Position numbers and translations under genes: made by a program. The notes beneath the pieces were generated by a model. That model had not been told where the DNA came from. It saw nothing but the letters and a program-made list of their open reading frames with translations, and searched no databases. 64,000 nt of DNA from Solirubrobacter soli DSM 22325 (GTDB taxonomy: Bacteria > Actinomycetota > Thermoleophilia > Solirubrobacterales > Solirubrobacteraceae): NCBI RefSeq assembly GCF_000423665.1, contig NZ_AUIK01000023.1, positions 124,001 to 188,000 on the forward strand, given 5' to 3'. Shown piece after piece: positions 12,067 through 20,433 of the stretch (positions are counted from its first letter, which is position 1; each line of letters opens with the position of its first letter).

Positions 12067-12139
12067 TGCCCCCGCCAGGAATCGAACCTGGAACCTTCGG
12101 ATTAAGAGTCCGCTGCTCTGCCAGTTGAGCTACAAGGGC
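12067..12139 (-). tRNA. tRNA-Lys (anticodon CTT)
   Basis: The minus strand folds as a cloverleaf: acceptor GCCCTTG/CGGGGGC, D arm with AGCTCAACTGGCAGAGC, anticodon loop with CTT and TTAA, T arm CCAGGTTCGATTCCTGG. It is 73 nt including the discriminator A. CCA is not encoded. Its 3' side faces the integrase remnant. Confidence 0.95.
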
Positions 12140-12167
12140 TGGGCCGCACAGGATAGCGGCGAACGCG

Positions 12168-12881
12168 TTACCCGCCGACAGTGGGCGTTGCGCTCGGCAC
12201 GGCCTGCTGGAGTTGCGAGGTCAGCGCCTGGGTCTTGGCCGAGTCGAGCTGGGTCTTGAGGTCCTTCTGCTCGTCCTTGGGGGCGAGTTCGACGGCCTTG
12301 GCGGCGGCGAGGTCGCCCTTGCGGGTCTGGTTGGCCTGGTAGGCGAAGATCGCGAGGTTGGAGTAGGTCTGCTGGGTGGGGTCGACCTGGGTGACCAGTT
12401 CCTGGGCGGTGACGGCCTTGCCGACGTTGCCGACCGACATGAAGGCGTTGGCCATCTGGCGGGCGAGGCGCTCGTCGGGGGTCGGGGGGTTCAGCGCGAC
12501 GTACTTGTCGAAGGCGGTGGTGGCGGCGGTGATCTGCCGCTTGCCTTCGGCGGTGTAGTTGCCGGTGGCGGCGTCGAGGTTGTCGCCGACCTGGGCGAGG
12601 CGGACGCGGGCGAGCGCGAGGGCGGACCAGGCGGCGGGGTCGCTCGGGGTGGCCTTGGCCTTGGCGTCGGCGGTCTGGACGGCGGTACTCAGGCGCTTGA
12701 CCGCGGCGTCGTCGCCGCCGCCCTGGGTACCGTTGCCGGTGATGGCGTCGACGATGCCTCCAGACAGGCCGCTGGACCCGATGCTGAACCCGACGAAGCC
12801 TACGAACATCAGTAGGGCGAGGCCGAGATAGACAACCTTGACGGTGCGGCGTCGAGCGCCGCTTCTCAGATCGAACAGCAT
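12168..12881 (-). CDS. Membrane-anchored TPR-like protein
   Basis: 237 aa. A basic N-terminus and one transmembrane helix (residues about 15-37, VVYLGLALLMFVGFVGFSIG) anchor it. A glycine linker and an alanine-rich helical domain resembling tetratricopeptide repeats follow (AAWSALALARVRLAQVGDN, AFMSVGNVGKAVTAQELV, YSNLAIFAYQANQTRKGD). It is probably a scaffold facing the cell exterior. It lies directly downstream of tatC (12-bp gap) and is probably in the same operon. No specific function is known. Confidence 0.75.
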   Translation of the reverse strand: MLFDLRSGARRRTVKVVYLGLALLMFVGFVGFSIGSSGLSGGIVDAITGNGTQGGGDDAAVKRLSTAVQTADAKAKATPSDPAAWSALALARVRLAQVGDNLDAATGNYTAEGKRQITAATTAFDKYVALNPPTPDERLARQMANAFMSVGNVGKAVTAQELVTQVDPTQQTYSNLAIFAYQANQTRKGDLAAAKAVELAPKDEQKDLKTQLDSAKTQALTSQLQQAVPSATPTVGG

Positions 12882-12893
12882 GGGAGTTGCGGA

Positions 12894-13910
12894 CTAGTCC
12901 TGATCGCGGGTGACGTGCACTGGCTCCGGGGATAGCGAGGTCTCCTCAAGATCCTCGAAATCCTCGTCGTCGGCGACGGCGCGGCCGGCGCGCCGGTCCA
13001 GCAGCCAGGACAACAGGATAGACCCCTCGAACAAAACGTACATAGGGGCCATCATCATCGTCATGGTCACCGGGTCCTGACCGGGCAACAACATGGCCAG
13101 GACGGCGATGACCAGGATCGCGTAACGGCGGTTGTGCGCGAGCTGGCTGGTGGAGACGATTCCGACCCGCGTGATGGCCACGATCCCAATGGGGATCTGG
13201 AAAAGCAGCCCCATCGCCAGCAGGAGCATGAGCACGAACTTGTAGTACGGCTGCGCCTGCACGAGCACGTCGAACGAGTCGGTGTTGAAGTTCTGGAGGA
13301 ACTCGATCGCCCGCGGGACGACCGTGTAGTAACCGAACACGACTCCACAGATGAACAGGATCGGGATCCCCAACATGGCGGGGAGCGCGATCTCCTTCTC
13401 GCGGGGGGAGAACGCCGGTAGGACGAAGGCGTAGACCTGGAAGAGGACGATCGGCAGCGAGAGGAGGAGGCCTGCGTACGCCGCCACCTTCAACGTCTGC
13501 ATGAAGGGCTCCGACACGCCGAGCGTGACCGGCTTGCGGGTGCTGACCTCCGGGACGGACGCGGCGAGCTTGTCCCCCTGCGCGGCGAGCTGGTTGAGCG
13601 CCGCCTTGACCTGGGGATCTTGCTCGTTGGCCGCCTGAAGACGCTGCACCGCGCTGGAGTCCTTGATCCAGGCGGCGACGTCCTGATCCCAACGCGCACC
13701 TGACGCGAGCGGGTCGCTGGTGTCCGACTGCTCCGTCTGCTCGAGCGGCCGGTTGAGGATGTCGAGGACCCGGTCGTTCTGCCAGAAGCACAGGATCGTG
13801 GCGGCCACGAAGGCCACCAGGGAGATCACGAGACGGACACGGAGCTCCGTCAGATGCTCGACGAGGCTCAGGCGGTCCTCGTGCGCGACGGATCGCAGCG
13901 CAGACGCCAT
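12894..13910 (-). CDS. tatC: Twin-arginine translocase subunit TatC
   Basis: 338-aa inner-membrane receptor for twin-arginine signal peptides. The conserved N-terminus is LSLVEHLTELRVRLVISL. Six membrane spans are evident, with SPREKEIALPAMLGIPILF and FQIPIGIVAI in the later helices. It is about 80 aa longer than usual. Most of the excess is a charged, alanine-rich insert between TM1 and TM2 (about residues 60-125). A C-terminal acidic tail follows. tatA lies just upstream, and the Tat-dependent Rieske gene is 4 kb away. Confidence 0.93.
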   Translation of the reverse strand: MASALRSVAHEDRLSLVEHLTELRVRLVISLVAFVAATILCFWQNDRVLDILNRPLEQTEQSDTSDPLASGARWDQDVAAWIKDSSAVQRLQAANEQDPQVKAALNQLAAQGDKLAASVPEVSTRKPVTLGVSEPFMQTLKVAAYAGLLLSLPIVLFQVYAFVLPAFSPREKEIALPAMLGIPILFICGVVFGYYTVVPRAIEFLQNFNTDSFDVLVQAQPYYKFVLMLLLAMGLLFQIPIGIVAITRVGIVSTSQLAHNRRYAILVIAVLAMLLPGQDPVTMTMMMAPMYVLFEGSILLSWLLDRRAGRAVADDEDFEDLEETSLSPEPVHVTRDQD

Positions 13911-13946
13911 GGGTGCGACGGACGGTTGTGGTCGGTGTCGGGAGTG

Positions 13947-14219
13947 CTAGCGGGGGGAGCGCTCGCGGACGGTCTCACCGTCGAGCGGCGCCTGCTCGCC
14001 ATCGGGGCGGCCGAGCGCGGCCTCGACGTCACGACGATCGTCGCCGCGCGAGGCGCGCGCGTCATCGTCGTCGTCCTTGTCCTTGCCCGTGATCGACTCC
14101 TTGAACTCGCGCATGCCGGTACCGAGCTGCTTGCCGAGGCCAGGCAGCCGTTTGGGGCCGAAGACAAGGAGGACGATCACCAGGACGATGGCGATCTCCA
14201 AGGGTCCGATGTTGGGCAT
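13947..14219 (-). CDS. tatA: Twin-arginine translocase subunit TatA
   Basis: 90-aa Tat pore component. A short periplasmic start, one hydrophobic helix (PLEIAIVLVIVLLVF), the FGPKRLPGLGKQLGTGMREF amphipathic helix typical of TatA, and a charged acidic tail are present. FGPK with the following G marks TatA rather than TatB. It probably begins the tatA-tatC-TPR operon. An SD-like GGAAGA precedes the ATG. Confidence 0.93.
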   Translation of the reverse strand: MPNIGPLEIAIVLVIVLLVFGPKRLPGLGKQLGTGMREFKESITGKDKDDDDDARASRGDDRRDVEAALGRPDGEQAPLDGETVRERSPR

Positions 14220-14338
14220 CGTGCTCTTCCCGGAGGTGGTTGGACGGCTACTACCAGTTCCTGGGAACGAGGGTAGCGGTACAGAACAAACGAAATTGGG
14301 TCAAGTTCGTCATCCGGAGGCCGATCTAAAGGGCTGTC

Positions 14339-14770
14339 ATGAGCCAGCCCACCAACTCCAACGGTCAGTACGTCCGCCGCGTGACCCTCCCCTCGGGCCG
14401 CTCGATCGAGGTTGTCTACTTCGAGCCGCTCGCCGCTGAGGCGGCCGGCGCCGCCGCCGCCGCGGCCTCGAACCCGGTCGAAGAGCTCCACATCTGCCCC
14501 GAGTGCGACCGCGACCTCGTGTACCCGGTCGACTGGGAAGAGGCTTCCGTGACGCACTGGGAGGTCGAGCTGCGCTGCCCGAACTGCGAGTGGAGCGAGG
14601 TCGGCACGTTCGACCAGGCCACCGTGGACCGGTTCGACGAGCACCTGGACCTGGGCACCGAGGCGCTGGTCAAGGACCTGCGTCGCCTCGTGCAGGCGAA
14701 CATGGAGGCCGAAGCCGAGCGCTTCGCCGCCGCCCTGGACGCCAACGCGATCCTGCCCGAAGACTTTTAG
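14339..14770 (+). CDS. Zinc-ribbon protein of unknown function
   Basis: 143 aa with cysteines at 53, 56, 80 and 83 (CPEC and CPNC knuckles), one zinc-ribbon-like site. An alanine-rich linker precedes it and an acidic helical C-terminus follows. A TAAAGGG ribosome binding site lies 6 nt before the ATG. It is divergent from tatA, and its stop overlaps the convergent prenyl synthase stop by 4 bp. I do not recognise the family beyond the ribbon. Confidence 0.7.
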   Translation: MSQPTNSNGQYVRRVTLPSGRSIEVVYFEPLAAEAAGAAAAAASNPVEELHICPECDRDLVYPVDWEEASVTHWEVELRCPNCEWSEVGTFDQATVDRFDEHLDLGTEALVKDLRRLVQANMEAEAERFAAALDANAILPEDF

Positions 14771-15741
14771 GAGTAGCGGTCGACCACGGAGTCGGCCACC
14801 AGCTCCAATGCCGCCTGCTGTGAGGGCTCCGGCAGGCACGGGAGGTCGGCCTTCGCGTCGGCGACCATCGCCAGCGCCACCTCGCGCGCGGCCTGCAGAG
14901 CGCCGGTCGCGGCGATCGCGTCGCACACCCCCTCGGCCTGCTCGGGTGTCCGCACCGCGCGCAGGTCGAGCGAGGCGATCTCCGGGTCGCGCTCGCGCGC
15001 GATGATCAGCGGCAGCGTCACCGTGCCGTCGAGCAGATCGGTGCCGCGGTGCTTGCCGGTCCGCTCGGCGGGTCCGGAGACGTCCAACACGTCGTCGAGC
15101 AGCTGGAACGCGAGCCCGATGCGCTCGCCGAACTCGCCCAGCAGCGCGACGTTCCCGCCACCCGCCAGTGCGCCGAGCTCGCACGCGGCGCGGAACAGCC
15201 GCGCGGTCTTGAGATCGCAGCGCCGCAGGTAGCGCGCGCGGGTGGTGTGGAGGTTCCACGCGTCCTCGCGCTGCAGCAGCTCGCCCTGCACGAGCGCCGA
15301 CGAGGCGTCCGACAGGACCCGCACCGGCTCGACCGTTCCCCCGCCCGCGAGTTCGGCGAACGCGCGCGAGAACAGCAGGTCCCCCGTCGCGGTGGCGATC
15401 GAGCGCCCCGCGGAGGCGACCACGGTCGGTCTTCCTCGCCGCAGGACCGCCGCGTCGAGCACATCGTCATGGACCAGGGTCGCCGAATGCACGAGCTCGA
15501 CGGCCACCGCCGCCCGCAGCGCCGCGTCGCGCCCCGCCGGATCGGGACCGGCCGCGACGAAGACCAGCAGCGGCCGCAGGCGCTTGCCGCCGGCGGCGAT
15601 CGTCGCCCCCGCGTGCTCGCCGAGCGTCGACCCGTGCGAGGTCGCGACCTCGGCCAGGCGCACCTCGAGGTCGCGCATCAGCCCCGGGACGTGCGCGCCT
15701 CCCGCTTCGACGACCGCGGCGACCGCCTCGGCGCTCGCCAC
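14767..15741 (-). CDS. Polyprenyl diphosphate synthase (trans-isoprenyl, menaquinone side chain)
   Basis: 324-aa prenyltransferase that extends an allylic diphosphate with IPP. The family signatures are GGKRLRPLLVF, the first aspartate-rich motif (HDDVLD), GDLLFSRAF and the second motif (QLLDDVLD). The gene lies 1 bp from the menaquinone methyltransferase upstream and is followed by no other gene on the strand. Its product therefore probably supplies the menaquinone tail. Chain length cannot be fixed from sequence. Confidence 0.88.
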   Translation of the reverse strand: MASAEAVAAVVEAGGAHVPGLMRDLEVRLAEVATSHGSTLGEHAGATIAAGGKRLRPLLVFVAAGPDPAGRDAALRAAVAVELVHSATLVHDDVLDAAVLRRGRPTVVASAGRSIATATGDLLFSRAFAELAGGGTVEPVRVLSDASSALVQGELLQREDAWNLHTTRARYLRRCDLKTARLFRAACELGALAGGGNVALLGEFGERIGLAFQLLDDVLDVSGPAERTGKHRGTDLLDGTVTLPLIIARERDPEIASLDLRAVRTPEQAEGVCDAIAATGALQAAREVALAMVADAKADLPCLPEPSQQAALELVADSVVDRYS

Positions 15742-16422
15742 TTAGCGAACCGTCCCGTGGTGGATCGCGATGATCCCGCCCGCGGTCAGGATCCAGCCGA
15801 CATCCTCGCACCCCGCCTCGACCAGCATCCCGCCGAGCGCGTGCGGGCCCGGGAAGCGCTTGACCGAGTTCGGCAGGTACGTGTACGCCTCGTCGAAGCG
15901 GCCCAGGAGCGGCACCAGCCGATCGAACCACAATGAGAAGAAGGTCGACAAGGGCGGCTTCTGCGGGGTCGTGATCTCGAGGATCACCACGCGGCCTCCC
16001 GGACGGACGACCCGCGCCATCTCGGACAGCCCGCGCGAGAGATCGCTGAAGTTGCGGGCGCCGAAGCCCACGGTGACGGCATCGAAGGCATTGTCTGGAT
16101 ACGGGAGCGCGAGCGCGTCGGCCTGTTCCCAGGTCAAGCCCGGCGCCTTCGCGCGCGCCCGCTCGAGCATCCCTTCCGAGAAGTCCGAGCCGACGACGTC
16201 ACCGCCGCGTGACGCCAGTTCGATCGCGAGATCGCCCGTGCCCGTGGCGACGTCGAGCGCGCGCGTACCCGGCCCGACGCGGGCCAGGTCGACGGCCCGG
16301 GTGCGCCACTGGTGGTGCAGCCCCGCCGTCATGACCGTGTTCATGACGTCGTAGACGCCCGCGATGCGGTCGAACATCGCCCGCACCGAGTCGGCGGGCA
16401 GCGTGCCGGTCCCGGCCGCCAT
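15742..16422 (-). CDS. ubiE: Demethylmenaquinone methyltransferase (UbiE/MenG)
   Basis: 226-aa SAM-dependent methyltransferase performing the last menaquinone step. Motifs: FDRIAGVYDVMNTVMTAGLH at the N-terminus, SAM motif LDVATGTGDLAIELA, GFGARNFSDLSRGL and RPGGRVVILEITTP. I start at the ATG at 16422 (MAAGTGTLPADSVR). The longer open frame runs back into the cytochrome gene and is not coding. It lies between the prenyl synthase and the cytochrome b/c gene, so quinone synthesis and use are linked in one operon. Confidence 0.92.
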   Translation of the reverse strand: MAAGTGTLPADSVRAMFDRIAGVYDVMNTVMTAGLHHQWRTRAVDLARVGPGTRALDVATGTGDLAIELASRGGDVVGSDFSEGMLERARAKAPGLTWEQADALALPYPDNAFDAVTVGFGARNFSDLSRGLSEMARVVRPGGRVVILEITTPQKPPLSTFFSLWFDRLVPLLGRFDEAYTYLPNSVKRFPGPHALGGMLVEAGCEDVGWILTAGGIIAIHHGTVR

Positions 16423-16432
16423 ACGGGCCGGC

Positions 16433-17152
16433 CTAGCCTTCTTCGTTTCCTTCCTTGAGCGACGCGAGGAAGTCCACCAGCGCGGTCTTCTTGTCCTCGG
16501 GCAGCCCGCGGAAGGAGGGCATCGGTGCGGTCGGGTTCTCGAGCGTCCGGCGGATGGCGCCCTTCTCGAGCACGTTGCCGATGTTCGAGAGGTGCGGGCC
16601 AGGGCCGTCGTTGCCATTCTCGCCGATCTTGTGACAGGCGAGGCAGCCGGACTGCGCGGCCACGAGCTTGCCCTTCTCGAGGTTCGCCGGGACGACCATG
16701 TCGATCGAGTTCGGCGAGCCGGCCTCAGCGCCCATGAAGGTCAGGTAGCCCATGGCGACGATCACGAGGATGCCGGACAGCGTCGCGATCGGCCGGCGCT
16801 CAGGCCGCCGTTCCGGGCCGCGGTCGATGAACGGCAGCAGGAACAGCATGATCATGCAGATCGTCGGCACGCCGATGGTCGCGAACGGGACCAGTTCCGG
16901 CGGCTTGATGACGCGCAGGACCTCGAAGAGGAAGAAGAAGTACCACTCCGGACGCGGCACGTAGGTCGTCGTCGTCGGGTCCGCCTTCGGGCCCAGCTCC
17001 GCGCCCAGCACGATCGACATCGTGATGATCACGGCCATCACGACCATCATCATCACGCTGTCCTTGGCGACCGCGTAGGGGAAGAAGGGCTTCCCCTTGG
17101 ACTTCAGGATCGCGTACTCGCGGAGGTACTCCTCCTTCTCGCGCTGATTCAT
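16433..17152 (-). CDS. Cytochrome bc complex subunit: cytochrome b C-terminal half fused to cytochrome c
   Basis: 239 aa. It has three to four membrane helices of the subunit-IV type, the Qo-site motif PEWY at residues 68-71 and the FATIGVPTICM region. A periplasmic c-type domain follows, with heme motif CLACH at 170-174 and an axial-Met candidate in APMPSF. It carries electrons from menaquinol oxidation onward. Its ATG overlaps the upstream cytochrome b stop by one base (TAATG). Such b/c fusions occur in Gram-positive menaquinol:cytochrome c reductases. Confidence 0.9.
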   Translation of the reverse strand: MNQREKEEYLREYAILKSKGKPFFPYAVAKDSVMMMVVMAVIITMSIVLGAELGPKADPTTTTYVPRPEWYFFFLFEVLRVIKPPELVPFATIGVPTICMIMLFLLPFIDRGPERRPERRPIATLSGILVIVAMGYLTFMGAEAGSPNSIDMVVPANLEKGKLVAAQSGCLACHKIGENGNDGPGPHLSNIGNVLEKGAIRRTLENPTAPMPSFRGLPEDKKTALVDFLASLKEGNEEG

Positions 17153-17955
17153 TAGACGCGCTCCTCCCGGAGCTTCTCGTCCTTGTCAGCGCGCAGCCAC
17201 GGCGGCGCGGTCGTGCCCAGCTTGGCGACGAGGTACAGGTGCGCGCCGATCAGCGCGGCGATCAACCCCGGCACGAGCATCATGTGGATCGCGTAGAACC
17301 TCGACAAGGTCGTCGCCCCGAAGTCGGCGCCTCCTCTCAGGAAGTCCGACAGGAAGGGACCCACCAGCGGCCCGGTGCCGTTGATGTTCGCGGCCACGAT
17401 CGTCGCCCAGTAGGAGCGCTGATCGAACGGCAGCAGGTAGCCCGTCAGCGACATCACGAACGTGAGGATCACGAGCACGACGCCGATGATCCAGTTCAGC
17501 TCGCGCGGGTACTTGTACGCGCCGAAGAAGAACGTTCTCGCCATGTGCAAGAAGATCAGGATCACCATCACCGACGAGCCCCACTTGTGCATGCCGCGCA
17601 CGAACTCGCCGAGGAAGACGTCGTTGGTGATGTGGCGCGCGGACTCGTAGGCCTGGGTCGGCGACGGCGTGTAGTACATCGCCAGGAACACGCCGGTGAT
17701 CGCCTGCGAGACGAACGCGAACATCGTCGCCGAGCCCAGCGTGTAGAACCAGTTCGTCCCCTTCGGCACCTTGCGGAAGAACATCCAGCGGACGCCGCCG
17801 GACAGCGACGTGCGCTCGTCGACCCAGTCGGCGACGTGGATGCCGGCTTCCTTGACCTGCTCGAGCGGTTTGACCTTGTCGGCCTCACCCGGGCGGGCCG
17901 GGGAGTCCTGGAAGGACTTCGGAACAGGGGGCTTGGGAAGCGTCGGCAGTCTCAT
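17152..17955 (-). CDS. Cytochrome b (N-terminal, b6-like) of menaquinol-cytochrome c reductase
   Basis: 267 aa with four membrane spans. Heme-ligand histidines lie in the GMHKWGSSVMVILIFLHMAR helix and the FYAIHMMLVPGLIAALIGAH helix. LTGYLLPFDQRSYWATIV is a strong cytochrome b signature. The start is the ATG at 17955, overlapping the Rieske stop by 4 bp (ATGA). The open frame upstream is antisense-type shadow. It forms the bc core with the fused subunit-IV/c protein. Confidence 0.93.
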   Translation of the reverse strand: MRLPTLPKPPVPKSFQDSPARPGEADKVKPLEQVKEAGIHVADWVDERTSLSGGVRWMFFRKVPKGTNWFYTLGSATMFAFVSQAITGVFLAMYYTPSPTQAYESARHITNDVFLGEFVRGMHKWGSSVMVILIFLHMARTFFFGAYKYPRELNWIIGVVLVILTFVMSLTGYLLPFDQRSYWATIVAANINGTGPLVGPFLSDFLRGGADFGATTLSRFYAIHMMLVPGLIAALIGAHLYLVAKLGTTAPPWLRADKDEKLREERV

Positions 17956-18641
17956 GGGTTCTTCGGCGTCGAGAAGCGGCCGGGGTAGAGGTACTGGCCG
18001 ATGCCGTCGAGCGGCTGGCCCGGATCGCGGTAGCTCGGGAAGCGTGTGAACGACGAGTTGACCGAGTAGCGCGGACCCACTTCGACGACGCCGTTGCGCA
18101 TGCGGGTGTAGAAGTGGTCGAGCGGGCGGACCGGCGGACCGCCGTCGACGGCGCCTGTGAAGCCGTAGACGCCGCCGTGGCATGGGCAGATGAAGCGCTG
18201 CGCGGCGGCGGTCCAGCGGACCGGGCAGCCGAGGTGCATGCAGCGACTGGAGATCGCGACCACCGGGGCGTCGGTCGCCGGCGGCGCGGGCGCACCCTCG
18301 GCGTCGTCGATCTCCGGGTTGCGCTGGCGCATGTACACGGTCGTCTTGCCGACCTCGCCGATGCCCTGCGTGATCGTGATCACGCGCGGCACGTAGTCGT
18401 CGTCGGGGAAGTCCGTCGGCTTGCCGACGGGCGTCCAGATGACCGGGGCGCGCTCGAAGATCGGGCTGCCGGCGGCGAACCCGAGCACGGGCAGCAGCAC
18501 CGCGGCGGTGGCTACCGCACCGGCGGTGTGCACCGTCCCGACCATGAGGCGGCGACGGGTGACGGTCTCACCTTCGAACGCACCCGGAATGTTGCGGTCG
18601 GCGGTGAACTTGGAAACGGGCTGCTTGCGGGACTCAGGCAA
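17952..18641 (-). CDS. Rieske iron-sulfur protein of cytochrome bc complex
   Basis: 229 aa. An N-terminal twin-arginine-like signal (TRRRLMVG, residues 28-35) precedes a hydrophobic anchor. The 2Fe-2S ligand motifs are CMHLGC (134-139) and CPCHGG (152-157), with a CxH...CxxH ligand pattern. It transfers electrons from menaquinol to cytochrome c. It is the first gene of the bc operon, followed by overlapping cytochrome b. The Tat-type signal ties it to the tatA-tatC genes 4 kb away. Confidence 0.94.
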   Translation of the reverse strand: MPESRKQPVSKFTADRNIPGAFEGETVTRRRLMVGTVHTAGAVATAAVLLPVLGFAAGSPIFERAPVIWTPVGKPTDFPDDDYVPRVITITQGIGEVGKTTVYMRQRNPEIDDAEGAPAPPATDAPVVAISSRCMHLGCPVRWTAAAQRFICPCHGGVYGFTGAVDGGPPVRPLDHFYTRMRNGVVEVGPRYSVNSSFTRFPSYRDPGQPLDGIGQYLYPGRFSTPKNP

Positions 18642-18703
18642 GGGGCCGGAATGCTATCGCTCGGCTGCGGTGGGGCGACGTGTCGGCGCGCCAGGCCTGT
18701 GCG

Positions 18704-19150
18704 TCAGACACCGCGCCACCGCCGTTTTGCAGCCTGATGGTCAGCGGCAGGACCGCCGGCGACCGCGGCCGCGCCCGCGTCCCATACGGCGTCGGCGCGG
18801 GCCGGGTCGCCCTCGGCGTGGGCCTGCGCGCACAGCGCGATCACGTCCGCGAGCTCGGCCACGGCGTCGAGGTCGCCGATCGCTGCGAGCCGCTCGAGAC
18901 CGAGCGCGTAGAGCCGGTCCCCGGCCAGCAGCGCGAGGTCCGGGTCGTCGGGCTTGACGACCCGCCCCGAGGCGTAGTGCTGGAGGTAGCCCTCGCGGAT
19001 CGCCTCGACGAGCAGCGGGTAGCTCTCCCCGCGGCCGGCGACGGCGTCCCCGTGCGGCTGCGGCTGGGCGCCGTCCTCGCGCACCGTGTTGGCGAGCAGG
19101 CCGCCCTCCTGGCGGAGCTCCTCCGCGAGTCTGTGCAAGGCGTCTGTCAT
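18704..19150 (-). CDS. Uncharacterised helical protein at the end of the heme operon
   Basis: 148 aa, not recognised. It is rich in helices, with SYPLLVEAIREGYLQHYASG, DDPDLALLAGDRLYALGLER and LADVIALCAQAHAEGDPARA. It ends in a basic tail and has no signal or membrane segment. The ATG overlaps the hemL stop by 4 bp (ATGA), so it is very likely co-translated with the tetrapyrrole genes. A role as partner or regulator of that pathway is inference from position only. Confidence 0.7.
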   Translation of the reverse strand: MTDALHRLAEELRQEGGLLANTVREDGAQPQPHGDAVAGRGESYPLLVEAIREGYLQHYASGRVVKPDDPDLALLAGDRLYALGLERLAAIGDLDAVAELADVIALCAQAHAEGDPARADAVWDAGAAAVAGGPAADHQAAKRRWRGV

Positions 19151-20433
19151 GAGACTTCGGCGAAGGCCGCGGCGGCCGCCTCGACGGTCCTCGTGATGTG
19201 GTCGGAGGTGTGCGCCAGCGACGGGAACCAGGCCTCGAACTGCGAGGCGGGCGGGTAGACGCCGCGGGCGAGCAGCGCGCGGCACCAGGCGCCGTAGGTC
19301 TCCGTGTCGCAGGCCGCGGCGCCCGCGTAGTCCGTGGGCGCCTCGGCGGCGAAGAAGACCGTCACGAGCCCCGTCGTGGACGTCACGGAGACCGGACGGT
19401 CGCCCGCGGCCTCGCGCAGGCCGTCCGCGAGCGCCCGCGTGGTGTCGCTGAGCGTGAGGTACGCCTGCTCGTCCAGCAGCGCCAATGTCGCCCTGCCGGC
19501 GGCGACCGCGAGCGGGTTCCCGCTCAGCGTGCCCGCCTGGTAGACGTCGCCGGCGGGCGCGATCCGCTCCAGCAGCGCCGCGGAGCCGCCGAACGCCGCG
19601 GCCGGGAGCCCGCCGCCGAGGATCTTGCCCATCACCGTCAGGTCGGGCAGCACACCCGTGAGTTCCTGCGCCCCGCCGGGGGCGACGCGGAACCCGGTGA
19701 TGACCTCGTCGAAGATCAGCAGCGCGTCGTAGCCGGTGCAGAGGTCGCGCAGCAGCTCGAGGAAGCCCGCGGCGGGCGGGATCAGGCCCATGTTGGCCGG
19801 GTACGGCTCGACGAGCACGGCCGCGAGCTCGTGCTCGGCGAACGCGGCGCGCACGGCGTCCGGGTCGTTCCAGGGCACGACGATCGTCGCCGCCGCCGCG
19901 GACTCGGGCACGCCGGACGACGCGGGGATGCCCTGCGTCGCCAGCCCTGACCCGCCCGCGACCAGGAGCCCGTCCACGTGGCCGTGGTAGGCACCGGCGA
20001 ACTTGAGCAGCTTCTCGCGCCCCGTATGAGCGCGCGCCAGGCGGATCGCGCTCATCGACGCCTCGGTGCCGGACGACGTCATCCGCAGCATGTCGACCGA
20101 GGGCATGCGCGCGCAGATGGCCTCCGCGAGCTCGACCTCGCCCGCCGTCGGAGCCCCGTAGGAGGTCCCGTACGCGGCGGCCTCGGTGACGGCCTCGACG
20201 ACCGCGGGGTGCGCGTGCCCGTGGATCAGCGGCCCCCAGGAGCACACGTAGTCGACGTAGACGTTGCCGTCGACGTCGGTCAGCTCGGCGCCGGAGGCGC
20301 GCTCGACGAAGATCGGGTCACGGCCGATGGCCCGCATCGCGCGCACGGGCGAGTTCACCCCGCCCGGGAGCACGTGCAGCGCCCGCCGGTAGAGCTCGGC
20401 CGAGCGCGTATCCGACAAAGAGGAGGCGCTCAG
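19147..20433 (-). CDS. hemL: Glutamate-1-semialdehyde 2,1-aminomutase
   Basis: 428-aa PLP enzyme making 5-aminolevulinate from glutamate-1-semialdehyde (C5 route). Motifs: HVLPGGVNSPVRA, the SSGTEASMSAIRLARA cofactor region, DEVITGFRV, and VMGKILGGGLPAAAFGG with the catalytic lysine. The start is unusual. CTG at 20433 overlaps the upstream TGA as CTGA and has AGGAG 8 nt before it. TTG at 20418 and GTG at 20454 lack a ribosome binding site. The family length fits CTG or TTG. Confidence 0.93.
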   Translation of the reverse strand: MSASSLSDTRSAELYRRALHVLPGGVNSPVRAMRAIGRDPIFVERASGAELTDVDGNVYVDYVCSWGPLIHGHAHPAVVEAVTEAAAYGTSYGAPTAGEVELAEAICARMPSVDMLRMTSSGTEASMSAIRLARAHTGREKLLKFAGAYHGHVDGLLVAGGSGLATQGIPASSGVPESAAAATIVVPWNDPDAVRAAFAEHELAAVLVEPYPANMGLIPPAAGFLELLRDLCTGYDALLIFDEVITGFRVAPGGAQELTGVLPDLTVMGKILGGGLPAAAFGGSAALLERIAPAGDVYQAGTLSGNPLAVAAGRATLALLDEQAYLTLSDTTRALADGLREAAGDRPVSVTSTTGLVTVFFAAEAPTDYAGAAACDTETYGAWCRALLARGVYPPASQFEAWFPSLAHTSDHITRTVEAAAAAFAEVS

